A stretch of DNA of 64,000 nucleotides from Verrucosispora sp. NA02020 (GCF_013364215.1 NZ_CP054923.1:4836001-4900000); one strand, 5' to 3'; counted from the stretch's first letter, positions 52,560-61,356 are shown. Numbers and translations are program-made. The notes: generated by a model not told the origin, from the letters alone.

Positions 52560-53810
52560 GTGCTACGACAGCAGGATGAGCTGGACCGGCGTACGGGGCG
52601 GCCGACCGTGACGCGTTTCGCCGGTCGGCTGACGCCGGTCTCCCAGCCGGGCCGGGCCACGTTCCTGGAACTCTTCTTCGACCTCGTCTTCGTGTTCGCG
52701 CTCACCCGCATCTCCGCCCGGTCGTTCGAGGACCTGGCGCTGGAACCCGGCGGCGCCTCCGGCTGGACGCCGGTGACCGGTGGCCTGAAGACACTGCTGT
52801 TGCTGCTGGCGCTCTGGGCGCTGTGGCAGAACACCGCCTGGGCGACCAGCCGCTACGACCCCTACCACGGCGGAGTGCAGCTCATCGTCATGATCGCCCT
52901 GGTCTGCAGCATGGTGATGGGCGTGGCCATCCCCCAGGCGATCACCGCCTCCGGGCTGGCCTTCGCGGTCGCGTACGTGGTGGCGCAGGTCGCCCGCCCG
53001 CTGATCCTGCTCGCCTACGACACCCCCGAACGGGCCCTGAAGGCCCGCACCGCGATCACCTTCACCGCCTCCGGCGTGCTGTGGATCATCGGGGCACTGC
53101 TCCCGGTCAACCCACGGGTGATCCTCTGGACCAGCGCGCTGGGTCTGGAATACGTCTGCGGCAGGTACGGCTACCCCGTGCCCGGGCTGGGCCGCTCCAC
53201 GGTCTCCCGCTGGGACATTTCCAGCGAACACCTGGCCGAGCGCTACCAGCAGTTCTTCCTCATCGCCCTCGGCGAGACCGTGCTGGTCGCTGGCTTCTCC
53301 TACAGCGGCGGCACCTATCCCCCGTCACAGACCGTGGCGTTCGCGCTCGCGCTGGCCACCTCCATCCTGCTGTGGCGCATCTACGTCCAGCGCGCCGGTC
53401 AGATCCTCGGCGAGGCCGTCGCCCGCGCCCGGCAACCGGCCGGCATCGGCCGTTCCGCCGCCGACACCCACCTGGTCATGGTGGTCGGGCTCACCGCCAC
53501 CGCCGTCGGCTACGAACTGGCCATCCAACACCCGCTCTACTGCCCCGAACCCGCCTGGATCGTCATGATCCTCGGCGGCCCGGTGGTGTTCCTGCTCGGC
53601 CGGGCCCGCTTCGAGTACGAGGTGTTCCACCGCATCTCCGCACCCCGCTGGATCTCCGCACTGCTGCTGACCGCCGCCGTACCGCTGGCCGTCCACCTCC
53701 CGCCGGTCTACTCGCAGATGCTGGTCCTCGTGGTGCTCGGCGTGGTCGCCCTCACCGACTCCCTGCGCGCCCGCAACAAGGCCCCCGAACCGGCCGCCCC
53801 ACCCTTCTGA
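52560..53810 (+). CDS. Low temperature requirement protein A (LtrA) family membrane protein
   Basis: A 416-residue protein (GTG 52560; GTG 52608 is an equally possible start giving 400 residues) with about ten helices. Diagnostic for LtrA: RATFLELFFDLVFVFALTRIS near the N-terminus, LWALWQNTAWATSRYDP, the ISSEHLAERYQQFFLIALGETVL block in the middle and a C-terminal row of helices (WISALLLTAAVPLAVHLPP). LtrA was named from a Listeria cold-growth gene; biochemical function is unknown. Stand-alone, divergent from the luciferase-like gene. Confidence 0.93.
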   Translation: MLRQQDELDRRTGRPTVTRFAGRLTPVSQPGRATFLELFFDLVFVFALTRISARSFEDLALEPGGASGWTPVTGGLKTLLLLLALWALWQNTAWATSRYDPYHGGVQLIVMIALVCSMVMGVAIPQAITASGLAFAVAYVVAQVARPLILLAYDTPERALKARTAITFTASGVLWIIGALLPVNPRVILWTSALGLEYVCGRYGYPVPGLGRSTVSRWDISSEHLAERYQQFFLIALGETVLVAGFSYSGGTYPPSQTVAFALALATSILLWRIYVQRAGQILGEAVARARQPAGIGRSAADTHLVMVVGLTATAVGYELAIQHPLYCPEPAWIVMILGGPVVFLLGRARFEYEVFHRISAPRWISALLLTAAVPLAVHLPPVYSQMLVLVVLGVVALTDSLRARNKAPEPAAPPF

Positions 53811-53865
53811 CACCCCGCCGCCCGGCACCGGCAACACGACCCTGACCAGCGCTAACCTGGCTATC

Positions 53866-54729
53866 GTGACCTTCTCGCTCGTCGCCCGCTCCACCGACGG
53901 CCGCACCCACGGCATCGTCGTGGCCAGCCGCTTCCTGGCCGCCGGCGCCCTCGTCCCGGCCGCCGAGGCCGACCTCGGCGCGATCGCCACCCAGGCCCAC
54001 GTGAACCTCGCCTACCGCCCGCAGGGACTGGCCCTGCTCCGCACCGGCGTACCCGCCGCCCACGTCGTCGCCGGCCTCGTCGCCGCCGACCCGGAACGCG
54101 ACCACCGGCAACTCGGTGTGGTCGCCGCCACCGGCCCCGGCGCCACCTGGACCGGCCCGCACTGCCGCGACTGGGCCGGCGGTCAGACCGGCGACGGCTG
54201 GGCCGCCCAGGGCAACATCCTCACCGGCCCCGAGGTCATCGACGCCCTGCGCGACACCTGGCTCACCGGCACCGACATGCCCTTCGCGCAACGCCTGGTC
54301 GCCGCGCTGCGCGCCGGCCAGAGCGCCGGCGGCGACCGACGCGGCCAGCAGAGCGCCGCCCTACTCGTCGTCCGAGCAGGCAGCGGGTACGCCGGCACCG
54401 GCGACATCGCCATCGACCTGCGCGTCGACGACCACCCCGACCCGATCACCGAACTGGAACGCCTGCTCGCGCTGCACACCCGCATGTTCAGCCGCCCCGA
54501 CCCGGACACCCTGCTCACCCTGGCCGGCGCCCTCGCCGTCGAGGTGGCCGGACTCCTCACCGCGCTCGGGCACCCGGCCGACCCGACCGAGCCGGAGGAC
54601 GCCCTGGTCGCCTGGGCCGGGATGGAGAACCTGGAGGAACGACTGGTGCCCGGCCGCATCGACCCGGTCGTCCTGGCCCACCTGCGGACCGCCGTCCCGC
54701 ACGTCCCGGCACCGCGCTCACCCGCCTGA
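53866..54729 (+). CDS. DUF1028 family protein (Ntn-hydrolase-like)
   Basis: A 287-residue protein of the DUF1028 family: TFSLVARSTDGRTHGIVVASRFLAAGALVPAAEADLGAIATQAHVNLAYRPQGL at the N-terminus (TFSLVARSTDG and GAIATQAHVNLAYRPQG are the conserved parts), QGNILTGPEVIDAL and VVRAGSGYAGTGDIAIDLRVDDH in the middle. The fold is thought to be an N-terminal nucleophile hydrolase; substrate unknown. The C-terminal 75 residues are an added helical domain present in part of the family. The GTG at 53866 sits exactly 7 nt after TAACCT (53853-53858), so it is probably a leaderless start. Confidence 0.93.
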   Translation: MTFSLVARSTDGRTHGIVVASRFLAAGALVPAAEADLGAIATQAHVNLAYRPQGLALLRTGVPAAHVVAGLVAADPERDHRQLGVVAATGPGATWTGPHCRDWAGGQTGDGWAAQGNILTGPEVIDALRDTWLTGTDMPFAQRLVAALRAGQSAGGDRRGQQSAALLVVRAGSGYAGTGDIAIDLRVDDHPDPITELERLLALHTRMFSRPDPDTLLTLAGALAVEVAGLLTALGHPADPTEPEDALVAWAGMENLEERLVPGRIDPVVLAHLRTAVPHVPAPRSPA

Positions 54730-54737
54730 CCGCGCCT

Positions 54738-54760
54738 GACACCCTTTTTCAAAAGGTGTC
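54738..54760. terminator. Small hairpin after the DUF1028 gene
   Basis: ACACCCTTTTTC.. pairs with AAAAGGTGT (arms about 9 bp with one bulge), 10 nt after the DUF1028 stop. T-rich arm; plausible but weak terminator, directly followed by the long inverted repeat. Confidence 0.45.
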
Positions 54761-54767
54761 CATGCAG

Positions 54768-54844
54768 AAGATCACGCTCGATCCTGGATCGAGTGGTCTC
54801 CTGGCGCGACGGCAACCACTCGATGCAGGATCGAGCGTGATCTT
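54768..54844. repeat. Long inverted repeat (30-bp arms)
   Basis: Left arm 54768-54797 begins AAGATCACGCTCGATCCTGG; right arm 54815-54844 is its reverse complement in 29 of 30 positions; 17-nt centre. Each arm also contains a small internal palindrome around CGATCC/GGATCG. Less GC-rich than the surroundings. Either a strong terminator or a small non-autonomous repeat element. Confidence 0.85.
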
Positions 54845-54921
54845 GAAAGGTGCGGGAGGCCGTACTGACGATTCGGCGGTACGTCTATTCCTGCTGGCTC
54901 TCGCGCCACTGCGCGTCAAGA

Positions 54922-55323
54922 ATGGCGGGCGTGACCACCGCTCTACTTGCTGACGTGGCCGAGACGTTCGAGAGGACCAGTCGGGTCCGCATCTTCGACT
55001 CGGCCGGGCCGGGTGAACCCCATCGCAAACGGCGTGGTCGTCGTTCCGTCCTCGCCGACCAGCGTGACGCAGAGGCGCTGGCTCACCTGCGGACGGCACT
55101 GGCGCTACGGCCCGACACCGAGGTCATGGACTGGATGCAGTGGCCGGATCTCTGGCTCGAACTGCTCGGACCCGACGATGGGCGGTTGGCGGTGATTGGA
55201 TATCTCCGCCCCGACTGGCTGCGGTGGGAATCCGACGGTGACCTTGAGCTGCGGGATCCGACGGCCTTCGTGCAGTGGTTGACCCGCTGGGCTCCCGCAG
55301 CAGCGACGGCTACCGCCGGCTGA
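54922..55323 (+). CDS. Hypothetical protein, small
   Basis: About 133 residues from ATG 54922 (MAGVTTALLADVAETFERTSRV...); GTG 54931 is the other likely start. The protein is soluble, with many Trp in its C-terminal half (MDWMQWPDLWLELLGPDDG, YLRPDWLRWESDGDLEL, FVQWLTRWAP) and a basic stretch (EPHRKRRGRRS). The spacing of Trp and acidic residues looks like a small alpha/beta domain that might be an immunity or SMI1/KNR4-like protein, but I do not recognise it. It has lower-GC, ordinary codon use and is flanked by two palindromic elements (54.8 and 55.4 kb), which raises the possibility of a mobile cassette. Confidence 0.6.
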   Translation: MAGVTTALLADVAETFERTSRVRIFDSAGPGEPHRKRRGRRSVLADQRDAEALAHLRTALALRPDTEVMDWMQWPDLWLELLGPDDGRLAVIGYLRPDWLRWESDGDLELRDPTAFVQWLTRWAPAAATATAG

Positions 55324-55386
55324 CTCAGCACCTCGCGCCTTGGTCCGAACGGGAGACGACCACACGCCATCCAGGTAGACGGAATC

Positions 55387-55422
55387 TAGGTAGATTCAAT
55401 CTACGTAGATTGAATCTACCTA
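55387..55422. repeat. Perfect 36-bp palindrome between convergent genes
   Basis: The sequence is perfectly self-complementary around position 55404/55405; the left half is TAGGTAGATTCAATCTAC and the right half its complement. It is AT-rich in a GC-rich genome and overlaps the stop codon of the minus-strand gene at 55420-55422. A related GTAGACGGAATCTA stretch precedes it. Works as a possible bidirectional terminator or a protein-binding palindrome. Confidence 0.9.
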
Positions 55423-56109
55423 ACTCCGGCCGAAGGAGAGCAGCCGCAGCCCCGCGCTGTCGAGCAGGGCCTGTTCGGCGGCGCTGCGCGGGCTGCGGCC
55501 GGTGGCCTTGGCGATCAGGGTCAGCCGGTCCCAGCCCAGTTCCGCCGGCACGTCCCGCCCACCGGTGAGCAGGTCCGCGATCACCTGCGCGGCGGCCGGG
55601 GTCAGCCAGGCCGGTCGGTCCAGGGCGGCGGCCAGGTCCAGGCCGTGCACCCCGACTTCCAGCACCCGGGTACGCAGGAACTCGGTGACCGTCATCGCGT
55701 CACCGTGCCGGGTCCGCACCACCCGGTCCGGCGGGTACGCGTCCACGGCCGCCAGCGTGGCCTGCCAGGCGCGGTCGAACTCGGCGGCCAGCCGGGACGC
55801 GCTGTCGACGTCTGCTGACGCCTGTGCGGAGGCGATGCGGTCGGCGTCGACCTGTGGGGTGAACTTGGCCGTGCCGAAGTACTCGGCGGCGTCGACGTGC
55901 GCCTGGGCGGGTGCCGGGTCGGCGAGCATGTCGGTCAGGCGGCCGACGCCGGTGTGGACGTGGGCCAGCAGCTGCGCCAGGTTCCAGGGCGGGCAGTCGG
56001 TGGGGCGGGTCAGGTCCGTGTCGTCGAGGGTGGCGAGCACCTCGCTCAGCCGGGTGCACTCGGCGGTGAAGGCGTCGCGGACCGAGCGGTGGGGGTCCGG
56101 TCCGGGCAC
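55420..56109 (-). CDS. DinB-like / mycothiol maleylpyruvate isomerase N-domain protein
   Basis: A 229-residue protein of the MDMPI_N/DinB superfamily: EVLATLDDTDLTRPTDCPPWNLAQLLAHVHTGVGRLTDML (conserved W-x-x-x-x-L-x-x-H in PPWNLAQLLAHVHTG supplies one metal ligand), a central helix pair, DAMTVTEFLRTRVLEVGVHGLDLA (second and third ligand region, H in GVHGLDL) and a short C-terminal domain. Actinobacterial members are mycothiol-dependent transferases or isomerases; the substrate is unknown. Start GTG 56109. It lies 3 nt from the PAP2 gene, same strand. The stop lies in the 36-bp palindrome. Confidence 0.87.
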   Translation of the reverse strand: MPGPDPHRSVRDAFTAECTRLSEVLATLDDTDLTRPTDCPPWNLAQLLAHVHTGVGRLTDMLADPAPAQAHVDAAEYFGTAKFTPQVDADRIASAQASADVDSASRLAAEFDRAWQATLAAVDAYPPDRVVRTRHGDAMTVTEFLRTRVLEVGVHGLDLAAALDRPAWLTPAAAQVIADLLTGGRDVPAELGWDRLTLIAKATGRSPRSAAEQALLDSAGLRLLSFGRS

Positions 56110-56112
56110 GGG

Positions 56113-56994
56113 TCAGCCCTGGTGGCGGGGGACGATGCGGTGCACGGAGGCCAGCACCAGTGCCATCACGACTCCCATGGTGCCGACGATGCCGGCGGCG
56201 CTGCCGGCGTACCCGAGGAACAGGGGGCGGCGGCCGAGTGCCTGCGGGGGTGTGCCGCGCACGCCGATGAGCCACCAGAGGGCCAGGGCGCAGCCGGCGA
56301 TCACCAGGAGGCCGCCGACGCCGAGCAGGGTGGCGGTGAGCCGGTGCGCGTCGCCCGGTTCCACCTCGGCCTGTTCGCGTTGGGTGACCAGCAGCAGGAG
56401 TCCGGCCAGGGCTGCCCAGACGCCGACGACGAGGTACGCGGCGACGGCGTCGCTGGGGCGGTGCCAGCCGGCCGACAGGGTGGCGACTCCGGCGGCGGCG
56501 GCGTAGGTGGCGCCGAGCACTGCGCCGAGGGCGCGGACTCGGGGTGGCAGCACCAGCACCAGGGCGACGGCGACGGAGGCGGCGACGGTGGTGTGTCCGC
56601 TGGGCAGGCTGTTGCCGACGAACGCGCGTTCGGGGTCGATGCCGTAGTCGGGGCGGGCCAGGCCGTACTTGAGTAGTTGGGTGGTGACGTTGGCGCCGGC
56701 GATCAGTGCGGTGGCGGCGACGGCGAGGGCGATCCGGCCTCGGATGAGGGCGATGAACCCGATGGTGATGGTGACCGCGAGTAGTGACACCACGGACATG
56801 GCGTTGAGGATGCGGTCGACGGGTTCCTGGATGTGGTCGCGGCCGATCCGGTTGCCGGTCAGGGCGACGGTGTCGATCCACTGGCCGAGGCCGGTGTAGA
56901 GGGCCAGGCGCCAGACGGCGATGAAGGCCGCCACCTGGATGAGGGCCAGGACGACGAGCCAGACCGCAGTCCCACCCCGGGGCGTCACACGCAC
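56113..56994 (-). CDS. PAP2-superfamily membrane phosphatase
   Basis: A 293-residue polytopic protein with the three acid-phosphatase motifs: LKYGLARPDYG (K-x6-RP type), NSLPSGHTTVAASV (PSGH) and LSAGWHRPSDAVAAY (S-x3-H-x3-D type, with Ser-Ala-Gly-Trp-His for the usual SR-x5-H). About eight helices. Such enzymes dephosphorylate undecaprenyl pyrophosphate, phosphatidate or PI-type lipids on the outer face. Start GTG 56994; TAAGTT (57006-57001) lies 6 nt upstream, so a leaderless mRNA is likely. It pairs with the DinB-like gene downstream. Confidence 0.92.
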   Translation of the reverse strand: MRVTPRGGTAVWLVVLALIQVAAFIAVWRLALYTGLGQWIDTVALTGNRIGRDHIQEPVDRILNAMSVVSLLAVTITIGFIALIRGRIALAVAATALIAGANVTTQLLKYGLARPDYGIDPERAFVGNSLPSGHTTVAASVAVALVLVLPPRVRALGAVLGATYAAAAGVATLSAGWHRPSDAVAAYLVVGVWAALAGLLLLVTQREQAEVEPGDAHRLTATLLGVGGLLVIAGCALALWWLIGVRGTPPQALGRRPLFLGYAGSAAGIVGTMGVVMALVLASVHRIVPRHQG

Positions 56995-57084
56995 CCGGAC
57001 AACTTAGCGGCACGGTGGGGCCGGATGGCCGGTGGCCCGCCGATGTCGCGGGGATAGGTTGGGGCGCAGGTGAAGGAGGAGATG

Positions 57085-57804
57085 GTGACCGGTACGGCGG
57101 AACGCGACCCGGCGGCGGCGCAGCGGCCGGAGTCGTTGGCCGACCTGCTCGGTGGACGGCAGGGGGCGGTCGACGCCACGGTGCCTCCGCTGGCCTTCAC
57201 GCTGGGATGGTTGGTGGCCGGTCAGTCGGTGCGGGTGGGTGTCGTGGCGGCGCTGGTGGCCGGGGCGGTGGTGGCCGGGTGGCGGCTGCGGCGCGGTGAC
57301 CGGCCCCGGTCGGTGGTGATCGGGTTGCTGGCCGTCTGTGTGGCCGCGCTGGTGGTGGTGCGTACCGGGCGGGCCGAGGACTTCTTCCTCGTGCAGTTGC
57401 TGGCCAACGCCGCCAGTGCCCTGGCGTGGGCGGCCAGCATCGTGCTGCGGTGGCCGCTGCTGGGTGTGGTGGTGGGTACGGCGTTGGGTCAGCGGGGGCG
57501 GTGGCGCCGTGATCCGGCGTTGCTGCGGGCGTACGGGCGGGCCAGCTGGGTCTGGACCGCGACCTATGTGGTGCGGCTGGCGGTGTTCGTGCCGCTGTAT
57601 CTGAGCGGGCAGGTGTTGGGGCTGGCGGCGGCCCGGGTGGGGATGACGTGGCCGTTGGTGGCCGCTGCGTTGGCGGTGAGTTGGGCGGTGATCCGCCGGT
57701 CGCTGCCGGCGGGTCATCCGGGGGTGCGTCACCCGGTGGTGCCGGAGGCGGGCGTGGAAGCGGCGTCGGGCGCCGGGGCGGACGGTAAAGAGCCCGCACA
57801 ATAA
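57085..57804 (+). CDS. DUF3159 family membrane protein
   Basis: A 239-residue membrane protein of the actinobacterial DUF3159 family: ESLADLLGGRQGAVDATVPPLAF, the GVVAALVAGAVVAGWRLRRGD helix, VVVRTGRAEDFFLVQLLANAASALAWAASI and RRDPALLRAYGRASWVWTATYVVRLAV. About six helices. Function unknown; in related genomes it often sits beside OB-fold or Trk-type genes. GTG 57085 is preferred since AAGGAGG ends 5 nt before it; the GTG at 57070 would place the start inside the ribosome site. The gene ends in a hairpin terminator. Confidence 0.88.
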   Translation: MTGTAERDPAAAQRPESLADLLGGRQGAVDATVPPLAFTLGWLVAGQSVRVGVVAALVAGAVVAGWRLRRGDRPRSVVIGLLAVCVAALVVVRTGRAEDFFLVQLLANAASALAWAASIVLRWPLLGVVVGTALGQRGRWRRDPALLRAYGRASWVWTATYVVRLAVFVPLYLSGQVLGLAAARVGMTWPLVAAALAVSWAVIRRSLPAGHPGVRHPVVPEAGVEAASGAGADGKEPAQ

Positions 57805-57805
57805 G

Positions 57806-57837
57806 GGAGAGGCCGCCACGGGGGGAGCGGCCTCTCC
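57806..57837 (+). terminator. Hairpin terminator after the DUF3159 gene
   Basis: 11-bp perfect stem GGAGAGGCCGC (57806-57816) with 57827-57837, 10-nt loop, starting 2 nt after the stop codon. Confidence 0.85.
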
Positions 57838-58088
57838 GGTGATGTACGTTACTCCGTCCCGGGCCGGTGTGTGATCCCGGGTCGGTCACATTTTTCCGCG
57901 ATCTGCGGACCCGCCCCCGCAATCGGGGCGGTGGGGTGGGTCGACCGCTCCGCTGCGTCGGCCAGAGGGGCCGACCCACCCCGGCCTGACCGTGGGTGTC
58001 AGGCCGTCGTTCGGCCGGTACCTGCCTCTACCCCCGAGGCCCGGCCGAAGCCTCCGGGTGGGTCACCGCCCACCCGGAGGAGTTCCGG
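57838..58088. other. Gene-free stretch with stacked hairpins
   Basis: Between converging transcription units. GGGGTGGGTCG (57933-57943) can pair with 57972-57982, and inside it GTCGGCC (57957-57963) with GGCCGAC (57969-57975). No coding potential seen. The GH48 terminator (58051-58080) is listed separately. Confidence 0.5.
58051..58080 (-). terminator. Hairpin terminator after the GH48 gene
   Basis: 12-bp perfect stem CCTCCGGGTGGG (58051-58062) with 58069-58080, loop TCACCG, just after the stop codon of the minus-strand gene (58089). Confidence 0.85.
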
Positions 58089-60992
58089 TCAGCCGTTGGG
58101 GAACAGCTTCCCGTAGTCGGCGTACGCCATGGCGATGTCCGCCTGGGCCCAGAACCGGTGGTAGCGGAACTCCGGCTCCGGCCCACCGTCGAGGTATGCC
58201 TGGACCTTGGGCCATGCCGGGTCGTTCTTGTAGAACGACCGGATGTCCAGGAAGCTCTTGCCCGGGGCGATGGCGTCACCGTTGGGCATGCGGCCGGTCC
58301 ATCCCTGCGGGATGTAGAGGCCCTGCCCGGTGGAGGCGTCGTAGACGTCGTCGAAGCGGCGGTAGTCGCCCCGCTTCTCCACCGTCGAGACACCCTGCGC
58401 GTCGCTGTTGGCGTGCAGGGCGTCCAGCAGACCCTTGGCGGTGGTCTTCGCCGCCGCGTTGCCCGACTTCGCCGCGTACGCGATCAGCGTGCGGGCGTAG
58501 GCGGCGGCGACGCCGACGTCCTGGCCCTTGACCGTCACCTCGACGTGCAGGTTGGTGTTGGGCTGCGGGTTGGTCGGGTTCCAGGTGGTCGGCTGTCCGC
58601 TCCAGGCCATGTCCGACGGGATGGACCAGTTGGCGCCCAGCGTGGTGTTGGCGATCGCCCACGGCACCCACTTGTCGAGCAGTGCCTTGGCCTTGGCGTT
58701 GCCGCTGACCAGGTACAGCTCGGCGATGCGCTGCATCGACCAGGCCTGCATGCCGAACCACTGGTTCGACGGCGGGTCGTTGTAGACCGGGTCGACGTCG
58801 TAGAACATGCCGTAGAAGGTGGACGTACCGGCCGGCGGCGTGCCGTAGTGCCCGCCCCAGCTGTTGGTCGCGCCACCGGCGATGCCGCCCTCGGCCGACT
58901 GGAGCCAGGTGTAGAACTCCAGCTGCCGGTTGAGGCTGTTGGTCCAGTCCGCCGCCGCCGTGGACGAGCGCGGCTTGAGTTCGTTGACGTTGGTCAGCGC
59001 CCACGCCGCGAACGGGTTCTGGTAGCCGAAGTGGCTGTGGCTGGAACCGATGCGCCACGACCAGTTCTGGCTGGTCTCGTACGCGCCGCCCCAGGCGTAG
59101 TACCAGGACAGCAGGTAGTGCGCGGAGTCGCGGCCGCTACCGGCGGGGCACTGGCTGGCCCCGACGCAGTTGCCGATCCGCTTGAAGTACTTGTCGAACA
59201 TGGCGTACCGCAGGTAGTCGCCCATCTTGGCGGCCTTGGTCACGGTGGCCGCCACGTCGGCCTGCTTGTTCTGCTCCTTGGCCCAGGTCAGCGCCCAGTA
59301 GGCGGCCTGCACGGCACGGGCGTCGGCGTCCGGGGCGTTGGTGTACTTCCACTGCCGCGCCGGGGCGTTGGACTCCTTGACGAACAGGTCGAGGTAGCCG
59401 TACTGACCACCGTGGCGGAACGTGTCGCAGGACGGCTGCGGCACGGTCTCCCAGACCGACTCCTGGGTGCCCCGCTGGAAGGTGTTGATGTAGGCCGGCC
59501 GGGTGGTGCCGTCGCCGCAGCGCCCGAAGCCGTAGGTGTTGTCGACGTCGAGCAGCCAGTGCATGCCGTAGATGTCGCCGGTGCCGTAGGACTGCTGCAG
59601 CTCCGAGCGCAGCGGGTCGCGACCCACCGGGACCGAGGACTCCAACTGCGACGGGTACTGGTTGGGCAGGTCGTGCTCGGCGGCGTAGCTGGCGTCACCG
59701 GCGGAACCGGCGGTCGGCTGGTCGGCCGAGGACGGGATGATGTACTTCTCCATCACGGTCCAGGCGTTGTTGAACGGCGCCCAGTTCTGGGTCACCCGCC
59801 CGTAGTACGCCTCCAGCCACAGCCAGAAGCTGAACGCCTCGGAGGTGGTCTGGTGGCCGTGGTCCGGCGCCTCGACGATCAGCGTCTCGATCGAGTGGTA
59901 CGGCACGCCCTCGGGGCTGAAGTAGCCCGAGTTCTTCATCTTGCCGTACTGGGCGAGGAACCGCTCCACGTACTCGCCGTCGCCGCCACCGGGCACGTCG
60001 TTGTCGATCTCGGTGGCGGTGATCGCCAGCGGCGCGTAGCCGGTGGCCGAGGCGGTGATGGTGGCGGTGCCGCCGACGGTGTCGGCGTCCTCCGCCGCCG
60101 CGACGGTCACGGTGACGCCGGTGCTCCAGTTGCTCGGCGTCAGGGTGACCGTGGACGGGGTCACGCTGATGTCCGAGTCACCGGTGCGCACCAGGCTCAC
60201 CGCCACGTTCGAGGTGGGTGCCCGGTCCAACTTGAGGTTGAACGTCGAGGTGCCGCCCTCCGGCACGCTGACCGACGTCGGGGTGGCGACCAGCGCCGGC
60301 CCGGTGGCCGCGGTGACGGTGAAGGACCGCTCGGCCACCGCCGAGAGGTTGGCGTTGTCGTACGCCCGCGCCTGCACCGTGTACGAGCCCGCCGGCAGGT
60401 CTTCCAGCGTGTACGCGTACGGGGCGGTGGTGTCGGTGTTGACCAGCAACCCGTTGCGGTAGAACTCGACCTTGGTGATGGTGCCGTCGGCGTCGCTGGC
60501 CGTGGCGGTCAGCGGTACGTCGGCCGGGGCCACGAACGGCCCGGCGGGCACCGACAGGCTCACCGTCGGCGGCTGCTGCGGCACGCCGCCGCAGGTGACC
60601 CCGTTGACCGAGAAGGACGTCGGCTTGGGGTTGCTGCCGCTGTAGGAGCCGTTGAAGCCGATGGTGGTGCTGGCGCCGGTGGCCAGGTTGCCGTTGTACG
60701 ACTCGTTGACGGCGGTGACCTCGTTGCCGCTCTGGGTCCAGCGGGCCGACCAGCCCTGGGTCACACGCTGGTTGCCGGGGAAGGCGAACTTCAGCGTCCA
60801 GCCGGTGATGGGGTCACCGAGATTCTTGACGGTGACGTTGGCGGTGAAGCCGTTGCTCCAGTCGTTCGTCGCGTAGACCACGTCGCAGGCCGGTGCGGCC
60901 TGTGCGGCGGCGGCGGGTACGGTCACCCCGCCGATCGCCAGCGCCGCGGCGGCGAGCCACGCCATGCGCCGACGTCTTGCCAGATTCTTCAT
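58089..60992 (-). CDS. Secreted GH48 exocellulase with N-terminal CBM2
   Basis: A 967-residue reducing-end cellobiohydrolase type enzyme. Start ATG 60992 with GAGGAG upstream. Signal peptide residues 1-35 (MKNLARRRRMAWLAAAALAI), then CBM2 (about 37-138: CDVVYATNDWSNGFTANVTV to FSVNGVTC, with the Cys pair and surface Trp), an Ig-like domain (PPTVSLSVPAGPF to SFTVT), a Calx-beta-like domain (TPTSVSVPEGGTSTFNLKLD), then GH48 from GEYVERFLAQYGKMKNSGYF to the end. GH48 blocks: YHSIETLIVEAPDHGHQTTS, ESVWETVPQPSCDTFRHGGQ, TNVNELKPRSSTAAADW. The two-domain linker with a Calx-beta-like part is less usual. Two CebR-type boxes lie in its promoter region. It degrades crystalline cellulose outside the cell. 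Confidence 0.97.
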   Translation of the reverse strand: MKNLARRRRMAWLAAAALAIGGVTVPAAAAQAAPACDVVYATNDWSNGFTANVTVKNLGDPITGWTLKFAFPGNQRVTQGWSARWTQSGNEVTAVNESYNGNLATGASTTIGFNGSYSGSNPKPTSFSVNGVTCGGVPQQPPTVSLSVPAGPFVAPADVPLTATASDADGTITKVEFYRNGLLVNTDTTAPYAYTLEDLPAGSYTVQARAYDNANLSAVAERSFTVTAATGPALVATPTSVSVPEGGTSTFNLKLDRAPTSNVAVSLVRTGDSDISVTPSTVTLTPSNWSTGVTVTVAAAEDADTVGGTATITASATGYAPLAITATEIDNDVPGGGDGEYVERFLAQYGKMKNSGYFSPEGVPYHSIETLIVEAPDHGHQTTSEAFSFWLWLEAYYGRVTQNWAPFNNAWTVMEKYIIPSSADQPTAGSAGDASYAAEHDLPNQYPSQLESSVPVGRDPLRSELQQSYGTGDIYGMHWLLDVDNTYGFGRCGDGTTRPAYINTFQRGTQESVWETVPQPSCDTFRHGGQYGYLDLFVKESNAPARQWKYTNAPDADARAVQAAYWALTWAKEQNKQADVAATVTKAAKMGDYLRYAMFDKYFKRIGNCVGASQCPAGSGRDSAHYLLSWYYAWGGAYETSQNWSWRIGSSHSHFGYQNPFAAWALTNVNELKPRSSTAAADWTNSLNRQLEFYTWLQSAEGGIAGGATNSWGGHYGTPPAGTSTFYGMFYDVDPVYNDPPSNQWFGMQAWSMQRIAELYLVSGNAKAKALLDKWVPWAIANTTLGANWSIPSDMAWSGQPTTWNPTNPQPNTNLHVEVTVKGQDVGVAAAYARTLIAYAAKSGNAAAKTTAKGLLDALHANSDAQGVSTVEKRGDYRRFDDVYDASTGQGLYIPQGWTGRMPNGDAIAPGKSFLDIRSFYKNDPAWPKVQAYLDGGPEPEFRYHRFWAQADIAMAYADYGKLFPNG

Positions 60993-61244
60993 CTGCGCGG
61001 TGTCTCCTCGGACCAGGCCGGGGACGGTGCCCCCCGGCGCGACGCCACGCCGACAGGGTGTCCGCGAGGCGCCAAGTGGATGGTGGTCTCTCTGTCGGCC
61101 CGAAGGCCGGGGGCGGCGGGGGCGCCGTCGCACGACTGCTGCTCCCCGCTGCGATCAGGACGCCGTTACCGGACAAGCCGGGCTGCCCTCGGCAACCTGC
61201 ACTCACGCGTATCTGGCTCCACGCGGTCGATCGACAGTCTGCCA

Positions 61245-61258
61245 TGGAAGCGCTCCCA
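61245..61258. promoter_or_regulatory. CebR-type operator A (GH48 side)
   Basis: TGGAAGCGCTCCCA, one mismatch from the Streptomyces CebR consensus TGGGAGCGCTCCCA; 253 nt before the GH48 start. Confidence 0.8.
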
Positions 61259-61356
61259 GATCCAGCACAGGAACTTCCGGAAACACCGGCTTGTTTCGAT
61301 CTCGTTTTGGGGCTTTCACAAAGCCGTGACGGGCGTTACAGTCGCAGCAACGTCGA

